Source: an uncultured Bacteroidales bacterium | Lineage (GTDB): Bacteria; Bacteroidota; Bacteroidia; Bacteroidales; Bacteroidaceae | Reading direction: 5' to 3' | Length of the DNA: 22,092 bases | Assembly: GCA_937906165.1 (NCBI GenBank) | Contig: CALCYA010000099.1 | Coordinates: 1-22,092 of the forward strand | Part shown: positions 1 to 7,081 of the stretch, in pieces | How the letters are laid out: each line of letters begins with the position of its first letter | How positions within the stretch are numbered: the first letter of the stretch is position 1 | Position numbers and translations under genes: made by a program | The notes under the pieces: generated by a model | Told to the model about the DNA's origin: nothing | Databases searched by the model: none | The model's input: only the letters and a program-made list of their open reading frames with translations

Positions 1-109
1 TATTTTCGCTCTGTTACTCTCTTTTCCTAAATCACTCAACTTTTTGATTAGCCCCAAGACTTTGCAGGTGAGCCCCTTCCTTTTTCTGTGGGTAGAGCTG
101 TAAATGACA

Positions 110-142
110 ATTCGTCCCAAGGCTTCAGGCCCTGGGACGAAT
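110..142 (-). terminator. Hairpin downstream of ridA, probable terminator
   Basis: A 10-bp perfect stem (ATTCGTCCCA pairing with TGGGACGAAT) continues after one A/C mismatch into two or three more G-C pairs around a small loop. It begins 28 bases past the ridA stop, where an operon terminator is expected. The bases that follow on the minus strand (TGTCATTTA) are only mildly T-rich, so termination strength is uncertain. Bases 1-109 beyond it hold nothing I can identify. Confidence 0.55.
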
Positions 143-170
143 CTGTCTGTTCCGTTGCGTTATGCCTTTA

Positions 171-545
171 TCAGATCTCGGCGATAACCTCAACCTCAAC
201 AAGCACATTCTTTGGCAATGTCTTCACTGCAACGCAAGAACGTGCCGGCTTGCTTGTGAAGTACTCTGCGTAAACAGCGTTGAAAGCAGCGAAATCTGCC
301 ATGTCGCTGAGGAAGCATGTTGTCTTTACGACATTGTCGAAAGATGTGCCAGCCTCGGCAAGAACCGCTGCAAGGTTCTTCATTACCTGTGTTGCCTGGT
401 CTGTGATGCCTTCAGCCTCAACATTGCCGGTAGCAGGGTTGATGGGGATCTGGCCAGAAGTGAACAACATGTTACCGCAGATGATGGCCTGTGAGTATGG
501 GCCGATAGCCTCGGGGGCATTGCTTGTATAAACTTTCTTAAGCAT
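171..545 (-). CDS. ridA: RidA family reactive intermediate/imine deaminase
   Basis: A 124-residue protein of the RidA/YjgF/UK114 family, at the usual full length. The family hydrolyses reactive enamines and imines (2-aminoacrylate, 2-aminocrotonate) released by PLP enzymes, giving the 2-keto acid and ammonia, and works as a cytosolic homotrimer. Visible family marks are the N-terminal AIGPYSQA (residues 13-20), FTSGQIP (28-34), the substrate-carboxylate-binding arginine in KPARSCV (R102) and the C-terminal VEVEVIA with conserved glutamates. It is the second gene of a minus-strand operon, 27 bases after threonine ammonia-lyase, the classic producer of its substrate. That arrangement supports a housekeeping detoxifying role coupled to isoleucine synthesis. 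The start is the only ATG that gives the full family N-terminus. Confidence 0.95.
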   Translation of the reverse strand: MLKKVYTSNAPEAIGPYSQAIICGNMLFTSGQIPINPATGNVEAEGITDQATQVMKNLAAVLAEAGTSFDNVVKTTCFLSDMADFAAFNAVYAEYFTSKPARSCVAVKTLPKNVLVEVEVIAEI

Positions 546-572
546 AGTTATAATATTTATTGATTGATACTC

Positions 573-1769
573 TTAATCCCAAATTTTGAAACCTGCATCT
601 TGTATGGCCTTCTTTATCTGCTCTAAGTGCTCAAAGTTGCGTGTCTCGAGTGTGATGCGGATGAAGCAGCCTGTGATGCTGGTGTTCGCGTTTGTGCGCT
701 CATGGTGAACACCGATGACATTCGCGCCGTGCTCTGCAATGATGCTTGAAATCTGTACGAGCTGTCCCGGCTTGTCAAGAAGCTCTACCTTGAGCAGTGC
801 TGAACGTCCTGATGTGAGAAGGCCACGCTTGATTACGCGGTCAAGGATATTCACGTCGATGTTACCGCCTGATACCACGCATACGACCTTCTTGCCCTCA
901 ACTGGAACCTTGTCGAACATTGCGGCTGCAACTGCAACGGCTCCGGCACCTTCAGTGATGAGCTTCTGGTGCTCGAGGAGCGAGAGGATGGCTGATGAAA
1001 CCTCGTCATCTGTTACTGTAACAATTTCGTCAACGTGTTTGCTGCAGAGGTCGAATGTGTTCTCGCCCGGCTGTTTTACTGCAATACCGTCAGCAATTGT
1101 AGATACAGCGTCAAGACGCTCAATCTGCTTATGCTCAACAGAATTCTTCATGCTTGGAGCACCGGCTGCCTGAACACCATAAACCTTGATCTTTGGGTTC
1201 AATGACTTGATGGCAAAAGCAACGCCCGAGATGAGGCCGCCGCCGCCGATTGGTACAATAACTGCGTCAATATCCTTCATCTGGTCAATGAGCTCAAGGC
1301 CGATTGTTCCCTGTCCGGCAATCACATCTTCGTCATCAAACGGATGGATGAATGTGTAGCCGTGCTCGTCGCGCAACTCAATAGCACGCTTGTAAGCATC
1401 GTCATAAACGCCTGGAACAAGGCATATGTCTGCTCCATAACCCTTTGTTGCCTCAACCTTTGAGATAGGTGCGCAGTCGGGAAGACAGATAAGTGACTTG
1501 ATGCCGTTCTTTGTTGCCGCAAGTGCAACACCCTGTGCATGGTTACCGGCAGAGCAAGCAATTACGCCCTTTGCCTTCTCTTCTTCTGATAACTGAGAAA
1601 TCTTGTAGTATGAACCGCGTACCTTGAAAGAACCTGTAAGCTGAAGATTTTCAGGCTTGAGGAAAATGGTTCCTTTCTTGTTTACGTTGGGTGCCGGTAC
1701 AAGCTCTGTGCGTCGTATCACATCCTTGAGGACGAACGCCGCATGGTAGATTTTGTCTAAAGTGAGCAT
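573..1769 (-). CDS. ilvA: Threonine ammonia-lyase (threonine deaminase), single-ACT form
   Basis: A 398-residue fold-type II PLP enzyme that converts L-threonine to 2-oxobutanoate and ammonia, the entry step to isoleucine. The PLP lysine is K49 in TGSFKVRG. SAGNHAQG (73-80) forms the substrate loop, the glycine-rich phosphate-binding loop is IGGGGLISG (174-182), and VVSGGNID lies near 298-305. Residues about 325-398 form one ACT-type regulatory domain (KVELLDKPGQL onward). The length matches the medium form with one C-terminal regulatory domain, not the roughly 510-residue E. coli IlvA with two, nor the short TdcB form. One ACT domain implies allosteric control, but the ligand (isoleucine, valine or other) cannot be read here. 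It is first in the operon with ridA and has a Bacteroidetes promoter about 60 bases upstream. Confidence 0.94.
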   Translation of the reverse strand: MLTLDKIYHAAFVLKDVIRRTELVPAPNVNKKGTIFLKPENLQLTGSFKVRGSYYKISQLSEEEKAKGVIACSAGNHAQGVALAATKNGIKSLICLPDCAPISKVEATKGYGADICLVPGVYDDAYKRAIELRDEHGYTFIHPFDDEDVIAGQGTIGLELIDQMKDIDAVIVPIGGGGLISGVAFAIKSLNPKIKVYGVQAAGAPSMKNSVEHKQIERLDAVSTIADGIAVKQPGENTFDLCSKHVDEIVTVTDDEVSSAILSLLEHQKLITEGAGAVAVAAAMFDKVPVEGKKVVCVVSGGNIDVNILDRVIKRGLLTSGRSALLKVELLDKPGQLVQISSIIAEHGANVIGVHHERTNANTSITGCFIRITLETRNFEHLEQIKKAIQDAGFKIWD

Positions 1770-1827
1770 ATGGTTTTGTTTTAAAGTGTTTTTTTTTTGT
1801 GTCCTTGTATGCGAGCATACATCTATG

Positions 1828-1835
1828 CAAAATTA
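1828..1835 (-). promoter_or_regulatory. Promoter -7 element of ilvA-ridA
   Basis: The minus strand reads TAATTTTG, a perfect match to the Bacteroidetes sigma-ABfr -7 consensus TAnnTTTG. A TTTTG at 1851-1855 is the nearest -33-like element but sits 15 bases away, closer than the usual 19-21, so the -33 assignment is unsure. Transcription would start near 1822, giving a leader of about 53 bases that contains a run of ten A (minus strand) at 1789-1798. Confidence 0.7.
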
Positions 1836-2002
1836 CAACAATTTATTGTACAAAAGAAAAAAGTGCCGATTATTTATTCAAATGTCCTTAATCTTTTGCA
1901 GTCCGCTTTTATAGTCTCGTATTTTCATATTTTAAGAAGTATTTAAAAATACCAGAAATAAGAATAAGAAGGTATAAAATATGTGAATAAATATTAATTG
2001 TT

Positions 2003-2010
2003 TATATTTG
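2003..2010 (+). promoter_or_regulatory. Promoter -7 element of the lipoprotein/DUF5723 operon
   Basis: TATATTTG is a perfect match to TAnnTTTG. No clean TTTG is seen 19-21 bases upstream; the sequence there is A+T-rich. The start of transcription would be near 2016. This rules out the upstream in-frame start at 1998 for the following gene and supports the ATG at 2082, with a leader of about 65 bases. Together with the ilvA promoter it makes 1770-2081 a divergent promoter region. Confidence 0.65.
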
Positions 2011-2081
2011 TGGTCAAAACCGGGCTTTTGGTATCGGTTGTATCCTTTTTCGTGGAAAATCAAGAAATACGGCATATTATT

Positions 2082-3971
2082 ATGAAAAAACAGATTTTTG
2101 TATTCTGCAATGTCCTCGCATTGTTTCTGAGTGCGATATTATTGTCCTGCAGTGTGGATAATGATTATGATCTATCAAAAGATGTTGACCTTACCATTGC
2201 TGTCGGTAATGGCCTGTCAATACCTTTGGGTTCAACAGACAAGATAATGCTCACTGAGATGATTGATCCAGAGGGGAGTGATATCCTCTCCACAGATGAT
2301 GACGGCTCATATGTTATAGGTAAAGGAGGTTCGTTCGATGCGGCCGATTTTGTCGTTGATGAGGTTGACGGACTGCATATCGACACGTATGTCGATGCGC
2401 AGCAATACTCTATGGATCTCGAAAAGGTCTACGCTACTTATGACGAGGCAGTGGCGGGCATCAAGGCCAATCCGCTGCTAACGGAAGAACAGAAAAAGGA
2501 GTTTATAGACAGGCTCGCTGCAAATGAAGTCCCGGTTTCTCTTTTCGAGAAGATTGACAAGAATGATATTGAATTCGATTTTTCAAAGGATGACCTGCCT
2601 AAGGAGTTGAAGAGAATATACAGGGTTGAGTTTGTTGAGCCGGTGAGGATGCATTTTCAGGTAGATGTCACCTGTGATGCCGACAAGGAACTTTTTGAAC
2701 TGCTCGACAGCCTTGAACTCTCTGCTGCAGGTCTTGATGACGACCTGTTCTATGTGGGTATCCCTGATTATGTAGAGTTTGTGGAGCATGAGGATATAGG
2801 TGATGACAGGATATATCTGCGTGGTGCGGTCATGGTCAGTGCCGACAGGACAAAATTCTCCAATTCGTGGGACTTCTATATACGGGCTCTTGAATTTGAG
2901 GGTGGCCGTGAGGTTGTTGACGGCACAATAAGCATTGTCGATGAACTGATGCTCAACGGTGCCCTGAAATCGAATCTGGTAATGGTCGAGGCAGAGGCTC
3001 TTGTTGACGGTCTGCGCACATTTGAAGATGTTTCGTTTGTCCCGACAGTTGAAATTGCTGATTTTACCATCAAGCATGTTGTGGCATCGGTGGAGGTCGA
3101 TATCGATGATATAAATGAAAGCGTAGATATTGGTTTGGGCGATGATCTGGAGTTCCTTTATGAAGAGGGTACGGTGCTCGATTTTGCAAACCCGGAGCTG
3201 ATTGTGAATGTTGACAACAACTCGGTTGTTTCGGTAGAATCGGAGCTTCTCATCAGAGGTTTTGACAAGGATGGTAATGTGATTGACGGTTCTGAGATTG
3301 CGCTTACCCTTGCTCTCGACGCATCGGCCTCAAACCGTTATTTCATAACGAATAATGGTGCGGGAAAGGACGGGTATACCTCGATCGCGGCTGACTTGAG
3401 TTCTCTTTTCCGGAAACTGCCTCATACGGTAGGGTTTGAGATGAAATCCCGCAATGATAGTCAAACTCCGGTCGTCGTAACTCTTGGCAGCACTATGAGC
3501 GTGTCAGGCGATTATGAAGTCAAAATCCCGCTTGAGTTCAGTGAATTTGCACTAAAGTACACCGAGACAATAGAGGATGTATTGGGTGATGATCCGGCAG
3601 AGATTACCGATTATGTGAAGAACATTGAGTCTGTTACATTGGAGGCCGAGATTCTCAATACCATTCCGGCAGAACTTACTCCAAGTCTCAAAGCATACGA
3701 TACCTATGGCAGACTGCTGCAGAATGTGACAGTTGCGGTAGAGGGCTCGGTGGCAGCCGGTAACGGGGTAGAGGCCGGCAAGGTCACTGCACCGGTGGTT
3801 TCTGTGTTCAAGGCGGAGCTGCGTGCGACAGGTAATGAACTTGTGGGTCTAAGTACAATAGACCTTGAGTTCGACGGATTTGGCTCGGGTGAACTCAATG
3901 CCAACGAGTATCTGAAGATAGAGAAACTCTCTCTCACTATCAATAAACCAGTTGAGGTCGATTTGAACTGA
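2082..3971 (+). CDS. Large secreted lipoprotein of unknown function
   Basis: I do not recognise a named family. From the ATG at 2082 the protein is 629 residues and opens with a lipoprotein signal: MKK, a hydrophobic stretch and the lipobox LLSC, with lipidated Cys23. An SVDNDYD segment follows and, lacking a strong retention signal, is consistent with outer-membrane or surface anchoring. The mature part is strongly acidic and built of alternating short strand-like segments (for example VEIADFTIKHVVASVEVDID, then VESELLIRGFDKDG), suggesting repeated beta-sandwich modules, with no transmembrane helix after the signal. The reading frame runs back to 1998, but those 28 extra residues overlap the promoter and would bury the signal peptide. 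It is followed after 34 bases by a DUF5723-like outer-membrane barrel and is almost certainly co-transcribed with it, so the two may act as a surface lipoprotein and barrel pair. Confidence 0.8.
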   Translation: MKKQIFVFCNVLALFLSAILLSCSVDNDYDLSKDVDLTIAVGNGLSIPLGSTDKIMLTEMIDPEGSDILSTDDDGSYVIGKGGSFDAADFVVDEVDGLHIDTYVDAQQYSMDLEKVYATYDEAVAGIKANPLLTEEQKKEFIDRLAANEVPVSLFEKIDKNDIEFDFSKDDLPKELKRIYRVEFVEPVRMHFQVDVTCDADKELFELLDSLELSAAGLDDDLFYVGIPDYVEFVEHEDIGDDRIYLRGAVMVSADRTKFSNSWDFYIRALEFEGGREVVDGTISIVDELMLNGALKSNLVMVEAEALVDGLRTFEDVSFVPTVEIADFTIKHVVASVEVDIDDINESVDIGLGDDLEFLYEEGTVLDFANPELIVNVDNNSVVSVESELLIRGFDKDGNVIDGSEIALTLALDASASNRYFITNNGAGKDGYTSIAADLSSLFRKLPHTVGFEMKSRNDSQTPVVVTLGSTMSVSGDYEVKIPLEFSEFALKYTETIEDVLGDDPAEITDYVKNIESVTLEAEILNTIPAELTPSLKAYDTYGRLLQNVTVAVEGSVAAGNGVEAGKVTAPVVSVFKAELRATGNELVGLSTIDLEFDGFGSGELNANEYLKIEKLSLTINKPVEVDLN

Positions 3972-4005
3972 TGACTGACATATAAACATATATGGGAAAT
4001 TAGCT

Positions 4006-5415
4006 ATGAAAAATATATATTCGTTTTTTAAAGGATTCTTCCTTTTTGTGGCTTTTGTCGCAAGTTTTACAGTTGCATCTGCCCAGGTGCTCCGTTCGGG
4101 GTATTTTGTTGACGGCAATGTCATGCGTTATCGTCTTAATCCCGCTCTTGTGAGTACCCGTGGGCATGTCTCCTTGCCTGTGCTCGGTAGTGTGACTGTG
4201 AATGCTGTAGGTAATGTTGGTATGGGAGATTTCATTTATAAGTCGGCGATGAACAGCGATGAACTTGTCACGTTCATGCATCCCTCTGTGGAAGCCGATG
4301 ATTTCTTGGCTGCTCTCGAGGATGATAACAGGATTGTATTGGATATGGACCTGACCTTGTTGTCGGCAGCTTTCCATGCATGGGGCGGCTTCAATTCCGT
4401 TGATCTCACATTACGTTCAATGAGTGGCCTTTCGTTGCCATATGATATGTTGCGTTTTATGAAGGTATCGGGTGACGGTGAGTATAATTTCAGTGACCTT
4501 AACCTTCATACCCGTAATTTTGCAGATCTGTCAATAGGCCATTCACGCAAATTTACAGAGTCTCTCACCGTAGGTGCGCGTCTGAAATTCCTTTTCGGTC
4601 TTGCCTATGCCGATGCGCTTTTCGAAAATATGAGACTTGTGGCTGATGCTTCCAGATGGGAGGTTATGTCCCGTGGTACAGCGGATGTTGCCATGGGCGG
4701 CCGTTTTGAGGTATCCGATGAAAAAAGCGTGGGTGGAAAGAATATGGTCAATGGATATGATGGAGCGGCAGCCGGGCTTCACGGTTTTGGTATGGGTGTA
4801 GATCTCGGTATCCTGTATGAGTTCAAAAAGGGGGCTCTTGAGGGACTTTCGTTGTCGGCATCGCTGAATGATGTTGGCTTCATTTCATGGAGCAAGGCTG
4901 CTCATGCGTCTATAGACCCCGGTGTGCCATATACTTTTGACGGTTTTGACAATGTCGCTGTCAGTGGCGATGAGAACACCCTTGAAGACCAGTGGGACGG
5001 CATTGCCGATGATTTGGAGGATTTCTTTACTTTGGAGGATAAGGGTACACGCAGCGTCACTGAAGGAATCGGTGCAAAGCTCAACCTTGGCGTGGAGTAT
5101 GAAATGCCTTTCTGGCGCAGGATGAGCGTGGGTCTTCTGTATTCCGGTTGTTTTGACGGCATTTACACCCATAATCAGGCAATGCTGGCGCTGAATGTCT
5201 CTCCCCTGGACTGCCTGGATTTTGCCTTGAGTGGCCGTGTGGGTACATATGGTGCCGGTGCCGGCGCTATGATGAATATCCATTGCCCGGGTTTCAGTTT
5301 CTTTGTCGGCACCGATTGTTTCCTCGGCAAGGTGGGCAAACAGTATATTCCGTTGGAGAATATGAATGCAAGTGTGTCTTTTGGTGTCAATATCGCTCTT
5401 GGGAAATCGGAATAA
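4006..5415 (+). CDS. DUF5723-like outer-membrane beta-barrel protein
   Basis: A 469-residue exported protein. A Sec signal peptide (about residues 1-26, ending FTVASAQ) has a clear cleavage site. The mature start, RSGYFVDGNVMRYRLNPAL, followed by strand-rich stretches such as FMHPSVEADDFL and AFHAWGGFNSVDLTLRS, matches what I remember of the Bacteroidetes family DUF5723. Those are uncharacterised proteins presumed to form outer-membrane barrels and often paired with a lipoprotein. Alternating hydrophobic segments run to the end (VSFGVNIALGKSE), as in barrel proteins. No enzymatic motif is seen. It shares an operon with the lipoprotein upstream and ends at a strong bidirectional terminator. 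Transport or a structural envelope role is possible, but no function can be assigned. Confidence 0.75.
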   Translation: MKNIYSFFKGFFLFVAFVASFTVASAQVLRSGYFVDGNVMRYRLNPALVSTRGHVSLPVLGSVTVNAVGNVGMGDFIYKSAMNSDELVTFMHPSVEADDFLAALEDDNRIVLDMDLTLLSAAFHAWGGFNSVDLTLRSMSGLSLPYDMLRFMKVSGDGEYNFSDLNLHTRNFADLSIGHSRKFTESLTVGARLKFLFGLAYADALFENMRLVADASRWEVMSRGTADVAMGGRFEVSDEKSVGGKNMVNGYDGAAAGLHGFGMGVDLGILYEFKKGALEGLSLSASLNDVGFISWSKAAHASIDPGVPYTFDGFDNVAVSGDENTLEDQWDGIADDLEDFFTLEDKGTRSVTEGIGAKLNLGVEYEMPFWRRMSVGLLYSGCFDGIYTHNQAMLALNVSPLDCLDFALSGRVGTYGAGAGAMMNIHCPGFSFFVGTDCFLGKVGKQYIPLENMNASVSFGVNIALGKSE

Positions 5416-5467
5416 GAATGCCGTCTTAATGGGAAGATGTTTCAGACAGTTTCTATGTTGATTTATA

Positions 5468-5507
5468 AAAAGAATAAGCGGGACCCCAAGGCCCCGCTTG
5501 TTCTTTT
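5468..5507. terminator. Bidirectional terminator between convergent genes
   Basis: The stem AGAATAAGCGGG pairs with CCCGCTTGTTCT (one G-T wobble) around a 10-base loop, with A-rich and T-rich flanks. Read on the plus strand it ends in TTCTTTT; on the minus strand it ends in TTCTTTTTATAAAT. It lies 53 bases past the DUF5723-like gene and 17 bases past the end of the convergent DUF1508 gene, so it can stop both. Confidence 0.88.
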
Positions 5508-5523
5508 GTCGCTGTGGAAAGGA

Positions 5524-5859
5524 TTACTCAGCAGAGTTGTCGACAACCTCAGCCTCAGGCGCATTCTTCATTACAGATGCGATGCCGTTGTCGCGTGCAG
5601 CCTCTGTAGAATACATCTCGCTCTGACCGATAACCTGTCCGTTACCAGCCTTGAGTACGAAGTAAGGAGCACCGTTCTTTGCAACCTTGCGCTCGAAACG
5701 GCCCTCGTCGGCAGCGTTCTTCTTTACTGACTCGATACCGTTCTTGCATGCAGCCATTGTTGTGTAACCCTCGCTGGCAAGGATCTCCTGGCCGTTAGTT
5801 GCTTTAAGACTGAACTGGAACTCACCGTTCTTACGCTTTGTGATAACAAACTTTCCCAT
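5524..5859 (-). CDS. DUF1508 (YegP-type) two-repeat protein
   Basis: A 111-residue cytosolic protein with two tandem DUF1508 units, about residues 2-48 (GKFVITKRKNGEFQFSLKA, then NGQEILASEGYTT) and 53-99 (RFERKVAKNGAPYFVLKA, then NGQVIGQSEMYST). Each ends with the helix pattern AxxNGIxSVxKNA. Full-length members such as E. coli YegP have this two-repeat layout. The biochemical function of the family is not established, and small abundant or stress-linked roles have been suggested. The last 12 residues (PEAEVVDNSAE) are an acidic tail. It stands alone, convergent with the DUF5723-like gene. Just upstream is a perfect 11-bp inverted repeat overlapping the likely promoter, which suggests control by a dimeric regulator. 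Confidence 0.9.
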   Translation of the reverse strand: MGKFVITKRKNGEFQFSLKATNGQEILASEGYTTMAACKNGIESVKKNAADEGRFERKVAKNGAPYFVLKAGNGQVIGQSEMYSTEAARDNGIASVMKNAPEAEVVDNSAE

Positions 5860-5902
5860 AGTTATAAATTTAAATTATAATGTTTTTCGTGGCTAAGGTA
5901 TG

Positions 5903-5910
5903 CAAATTTC
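5903..5910 (-). promoter_or_regulatory. Possible -7 element of the DUF1508 gene
   Basis: The minus strand reads GAAATTTG, 7 of 8 bases of TAnnTTTG (T to G at the first base). It lies 44 bases before the start codon. A clear -33 element is not seen. Confidence 0.4.
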
Positions 5911-5937
5911 CATAAAAGTAAAAGAATTTTATGGAAA
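5907..5937. promoter_or_regulatory. Perfect 11-bp inverted repeat, candidate operator
   Basis: TTTCCATAAAA (5907-5917) and TTTTATGGAAA (5927-5937) are exact reverse complements separated by 9 bases. The centre-to-centre distance of 20 bp is about two helical turns, as for a dimeric DNA-binding protein. The repeat overlaps the -7 to -33 zone of the DUF1508 gene. A hairpin is also possible, but it lacks G-C pairs and a T-run, so a terminator is unlikely. Confidence 0.45.
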
Positions 5938-6131
5938 ATGAAGCGGTTGCGTTGAAAATTAAGGGATATGCAGGCTTGACAGGCTATATTGTGGATAAAA
6001 AACAAAGGGTACTAAAAAGTGAATTTGGTACCCGGAATTTGGCAACAATCGTTGTAAAACAGCAAAGTAAACTTTGCATTTAACTCGTTTGCAAAACCTT
6101 GAACTTTGCTTTTTATTCACCCCGACAAAGA
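5938..6131. other. Non-coding structured stretch between the DUF1508 gene and the tRNA
   Basis: No ORF of note is present. It holds a minus-strand terminator-like hairpin (6007-6033), a tight palindrome GCAAAGT/ACTTTGC at 6062-6077 with a 2-base centre, a second ACTTTGC at 6103-6109, and a direct repeat GAATTTGG at 6021-6028 and 6035-6042. A TTGACA at 5976 is not followed by a correctly spaced -10. The stretch may be the tail of the tRNA transcript or hold a small RNA on the minus strand. Confidence 0.5.
5997..6033 (-). terminator. Terminator-like hairpin with T-run, minus strand
   Basis: GGGTAC (6007-6012) and GTACCC (6028-6033) form a 6-bp stem with a 15-base loop. On the minus strand this is followed at once by TTTGTTTTTTA. 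It lies about 100 bases beyond the strong tRNA terminator, so either it backs that terminator up or it ends a separate short transcript. Confidence 0.45.
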
Positions 6132-6163
6132 CAAAGAGGATGACTTAAAAGTCATCCTCTTTG
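6132..6163 (-). terminator. tRNA-Arg terminator, 15-bp perfect stem
   Basis: CAAAGAGGATGACTT pairs perfectly with AAGTCATCCTCTTTG around a 2-base centre. It begins 21 bases after the tRNA 3' end on the minus strand and is followed by TCTTTGTC. One arm carries the outer part of the duplicated tRNA-end sequence. Confidence 0.75.
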
Positions 6164-6183
6164 TGATTCCGAAGCGTTCTTTG

Positions 6184-6196
<13 letters not shown>
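6158..6196. repeat. 19-bp direct repeat covering the tRNA-Arg 3' end
   Basis: tctttgtgattccgaagcg occurs at 6158-6176 and again, identical, at 6178-6196 (period 20). The second copy includes the discriminator base, the 3' acceptor strand and part of the T-arm of tRNA-Arg. The first copy is an extra, non-functional tRNA tail just downstream. This looks like an attachment-site scar or a local slippage duplication. Confidence 0.8.
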
Positions 6197-6257
<61 letters not shown>

Positions 6258-6301
6258 GACCTTTAATTGGAATATCAGGCGGAATGCCCCATTTCCGACT
6301 G

Positions 6302-6333
6302 CAAAGATAGTGCGTTTCTTTGTTTGTGCCAAA
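6302..6333 (-). promoter_or_regulatory. Promoter of tRNA-Arg
   Basis: On the minus strand TTTG (6330-6333) and TATCTTTG (6302-6309, a perfect TAnnTTTG) are spaced by exactly 20 bases, the best-formed Bacteroidetes promoter in the window. Transcription would start near 6296, leaving a leader of about 40 bases to be trimmed off the tRNA. Confidence 0.85.
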
Positions 6334-6412
6334 GATTTTTCGGCTTTTTTCACATCTTACGCCAAAAGATGCCGTTATTTCATGTCGCGGTAAAGCTGTT
6401 GTGGCTTTTCTT

Positions 6413-7081
6413 TTACTCTCTTATATCGTTGATGAGCCTTTTGAGTGAAGGTACGATGATCTCCTTTCGGTGAAGCTCTATGTAACCTTCGTCCTGCAGC
6501 TCGTTTAGGGCTTTGGAAATATTCAGACGGGTTTCGCACAGTATTGATGCAAGACGTTCCATCTTTATCTGTACCCGTTTTGTGCCGTTGATGTCGTTGC
6601 ATCGCATACCTATGAACTGTGCTATTCGTCCCTTGATGCTTGTCGGGGTGTAGTTCCATATTGCGTAGCTCTGCATCTGTGCCCTGCGGCTGATCAGGTT
6701 CAGCAGGTTTATTGTGAATATCTGGTATTTTGTGAATTCGCTGAACAGGTATCTTTTGTCAATGACCAGGGTGGTGCAGTTGCCTTTTGCGGTGTAGCTC
6801 CGCTTGTAGGTGGTGTCGTGCCCGAACAGCGAGTAGGGTTCCACGGCAAGTGGTGCCTGAATATCTTCGGTGAGCGAGTATGACCCGTCGGGAGCTGTCA
6901 CGCTTGCCGACACCTCACCCTTTGTGACAATGATGAACTTGTCGCACTCGTCCCCACGGCTGCATATAGTCTCGCCATCGGAGTGGTTGAAGAACTCGAT
7001 GGTTACCTTGTCAAGTATAGCTGTTATCTCGTCCTTGCTCATACCCTGGAAGTATGGCAGACGTAAAAGATTTTCGTACAT
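6413..7081 (-). CDS. Crp/Fnr-family transcriptional regulator
   Basis: A 222-residue cytosolic DNA-binding protein. Residues about 10-120 form the cyclic-nucleotide-binding-type beta-barrel (FFNHSDGETICSRGDECDKF, then GEVSASV), a linker helix follows at 115-145, and residues about 168-212 form the winged helix-turn-helix with recognition region ETRLNISKALNELQDEGYI and wing HRKEIIV. The phosphate-binding arginine/serine motif of true cAMP receptors (GELxxxxxxxRxA) is not seen, and there is no Fnr-type N-terminal cysteine cluster. The effector is therefore unknown, as for most Bacteroidetes members of this family. It stands alone, upstream of tRNA-Arg on the same strand. A short hairpin at 6353-6371 could end it, but it has no T-run. 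No good TAnnTTTG element is seen before it. Confidence 0.92.
   Translation of the reverse strand: MYENLLRLPYFQGMSKDEITAILDKVTIEFFNHSDGETICSRGDECDKFIIVTKGEVSASVTAPDGSYSLTEDIQAPLAVEPYSLFGHDTTYKRSYTAKGNCTTLVIDKRYLFSEFTKYQIFTINLLNLISRRAQMQSYAIWNYTPTSIKGRIAQFIGMRCNDINGTKRVQIKMERLASILCETRLNISKALNELQDEGYIELHRKEIIVPSLKRLINDIRE

Noticed and set aside
162..494. Plus-strand ORF opposite ridA, and similar antisense ORFs at 715-1173, 2583-3077 and 11242-11862
   Set aside because: Each is a shadow of a conserved gene on the other strand, or overlaps its promoter, with no homology visible.
1998..2081. Upstream in-frame start for the lipoprotein
   Set aside because: The extra 28 residues cover the promoter -7 element at 2003-2010 and would place a second hydrophobic stretch before a perfect lipoprotein signal. 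The ATG at 2082 is preferred.
5976..5990. TTGACA with a nearby TATATT as an E. coli-type promoter
   Set aside because: The boxes are only three bases apart, and Bacteroidetes use TAnnTTTG promoters.
6353..6371. CATCTT/AAGATG hairpin as terminator of the Crp-like gene
   Set aside because: Only 6 bp, with no T-run on the minus strand, and it sits against the tRNA promoter. Too weak to list as a terminator.
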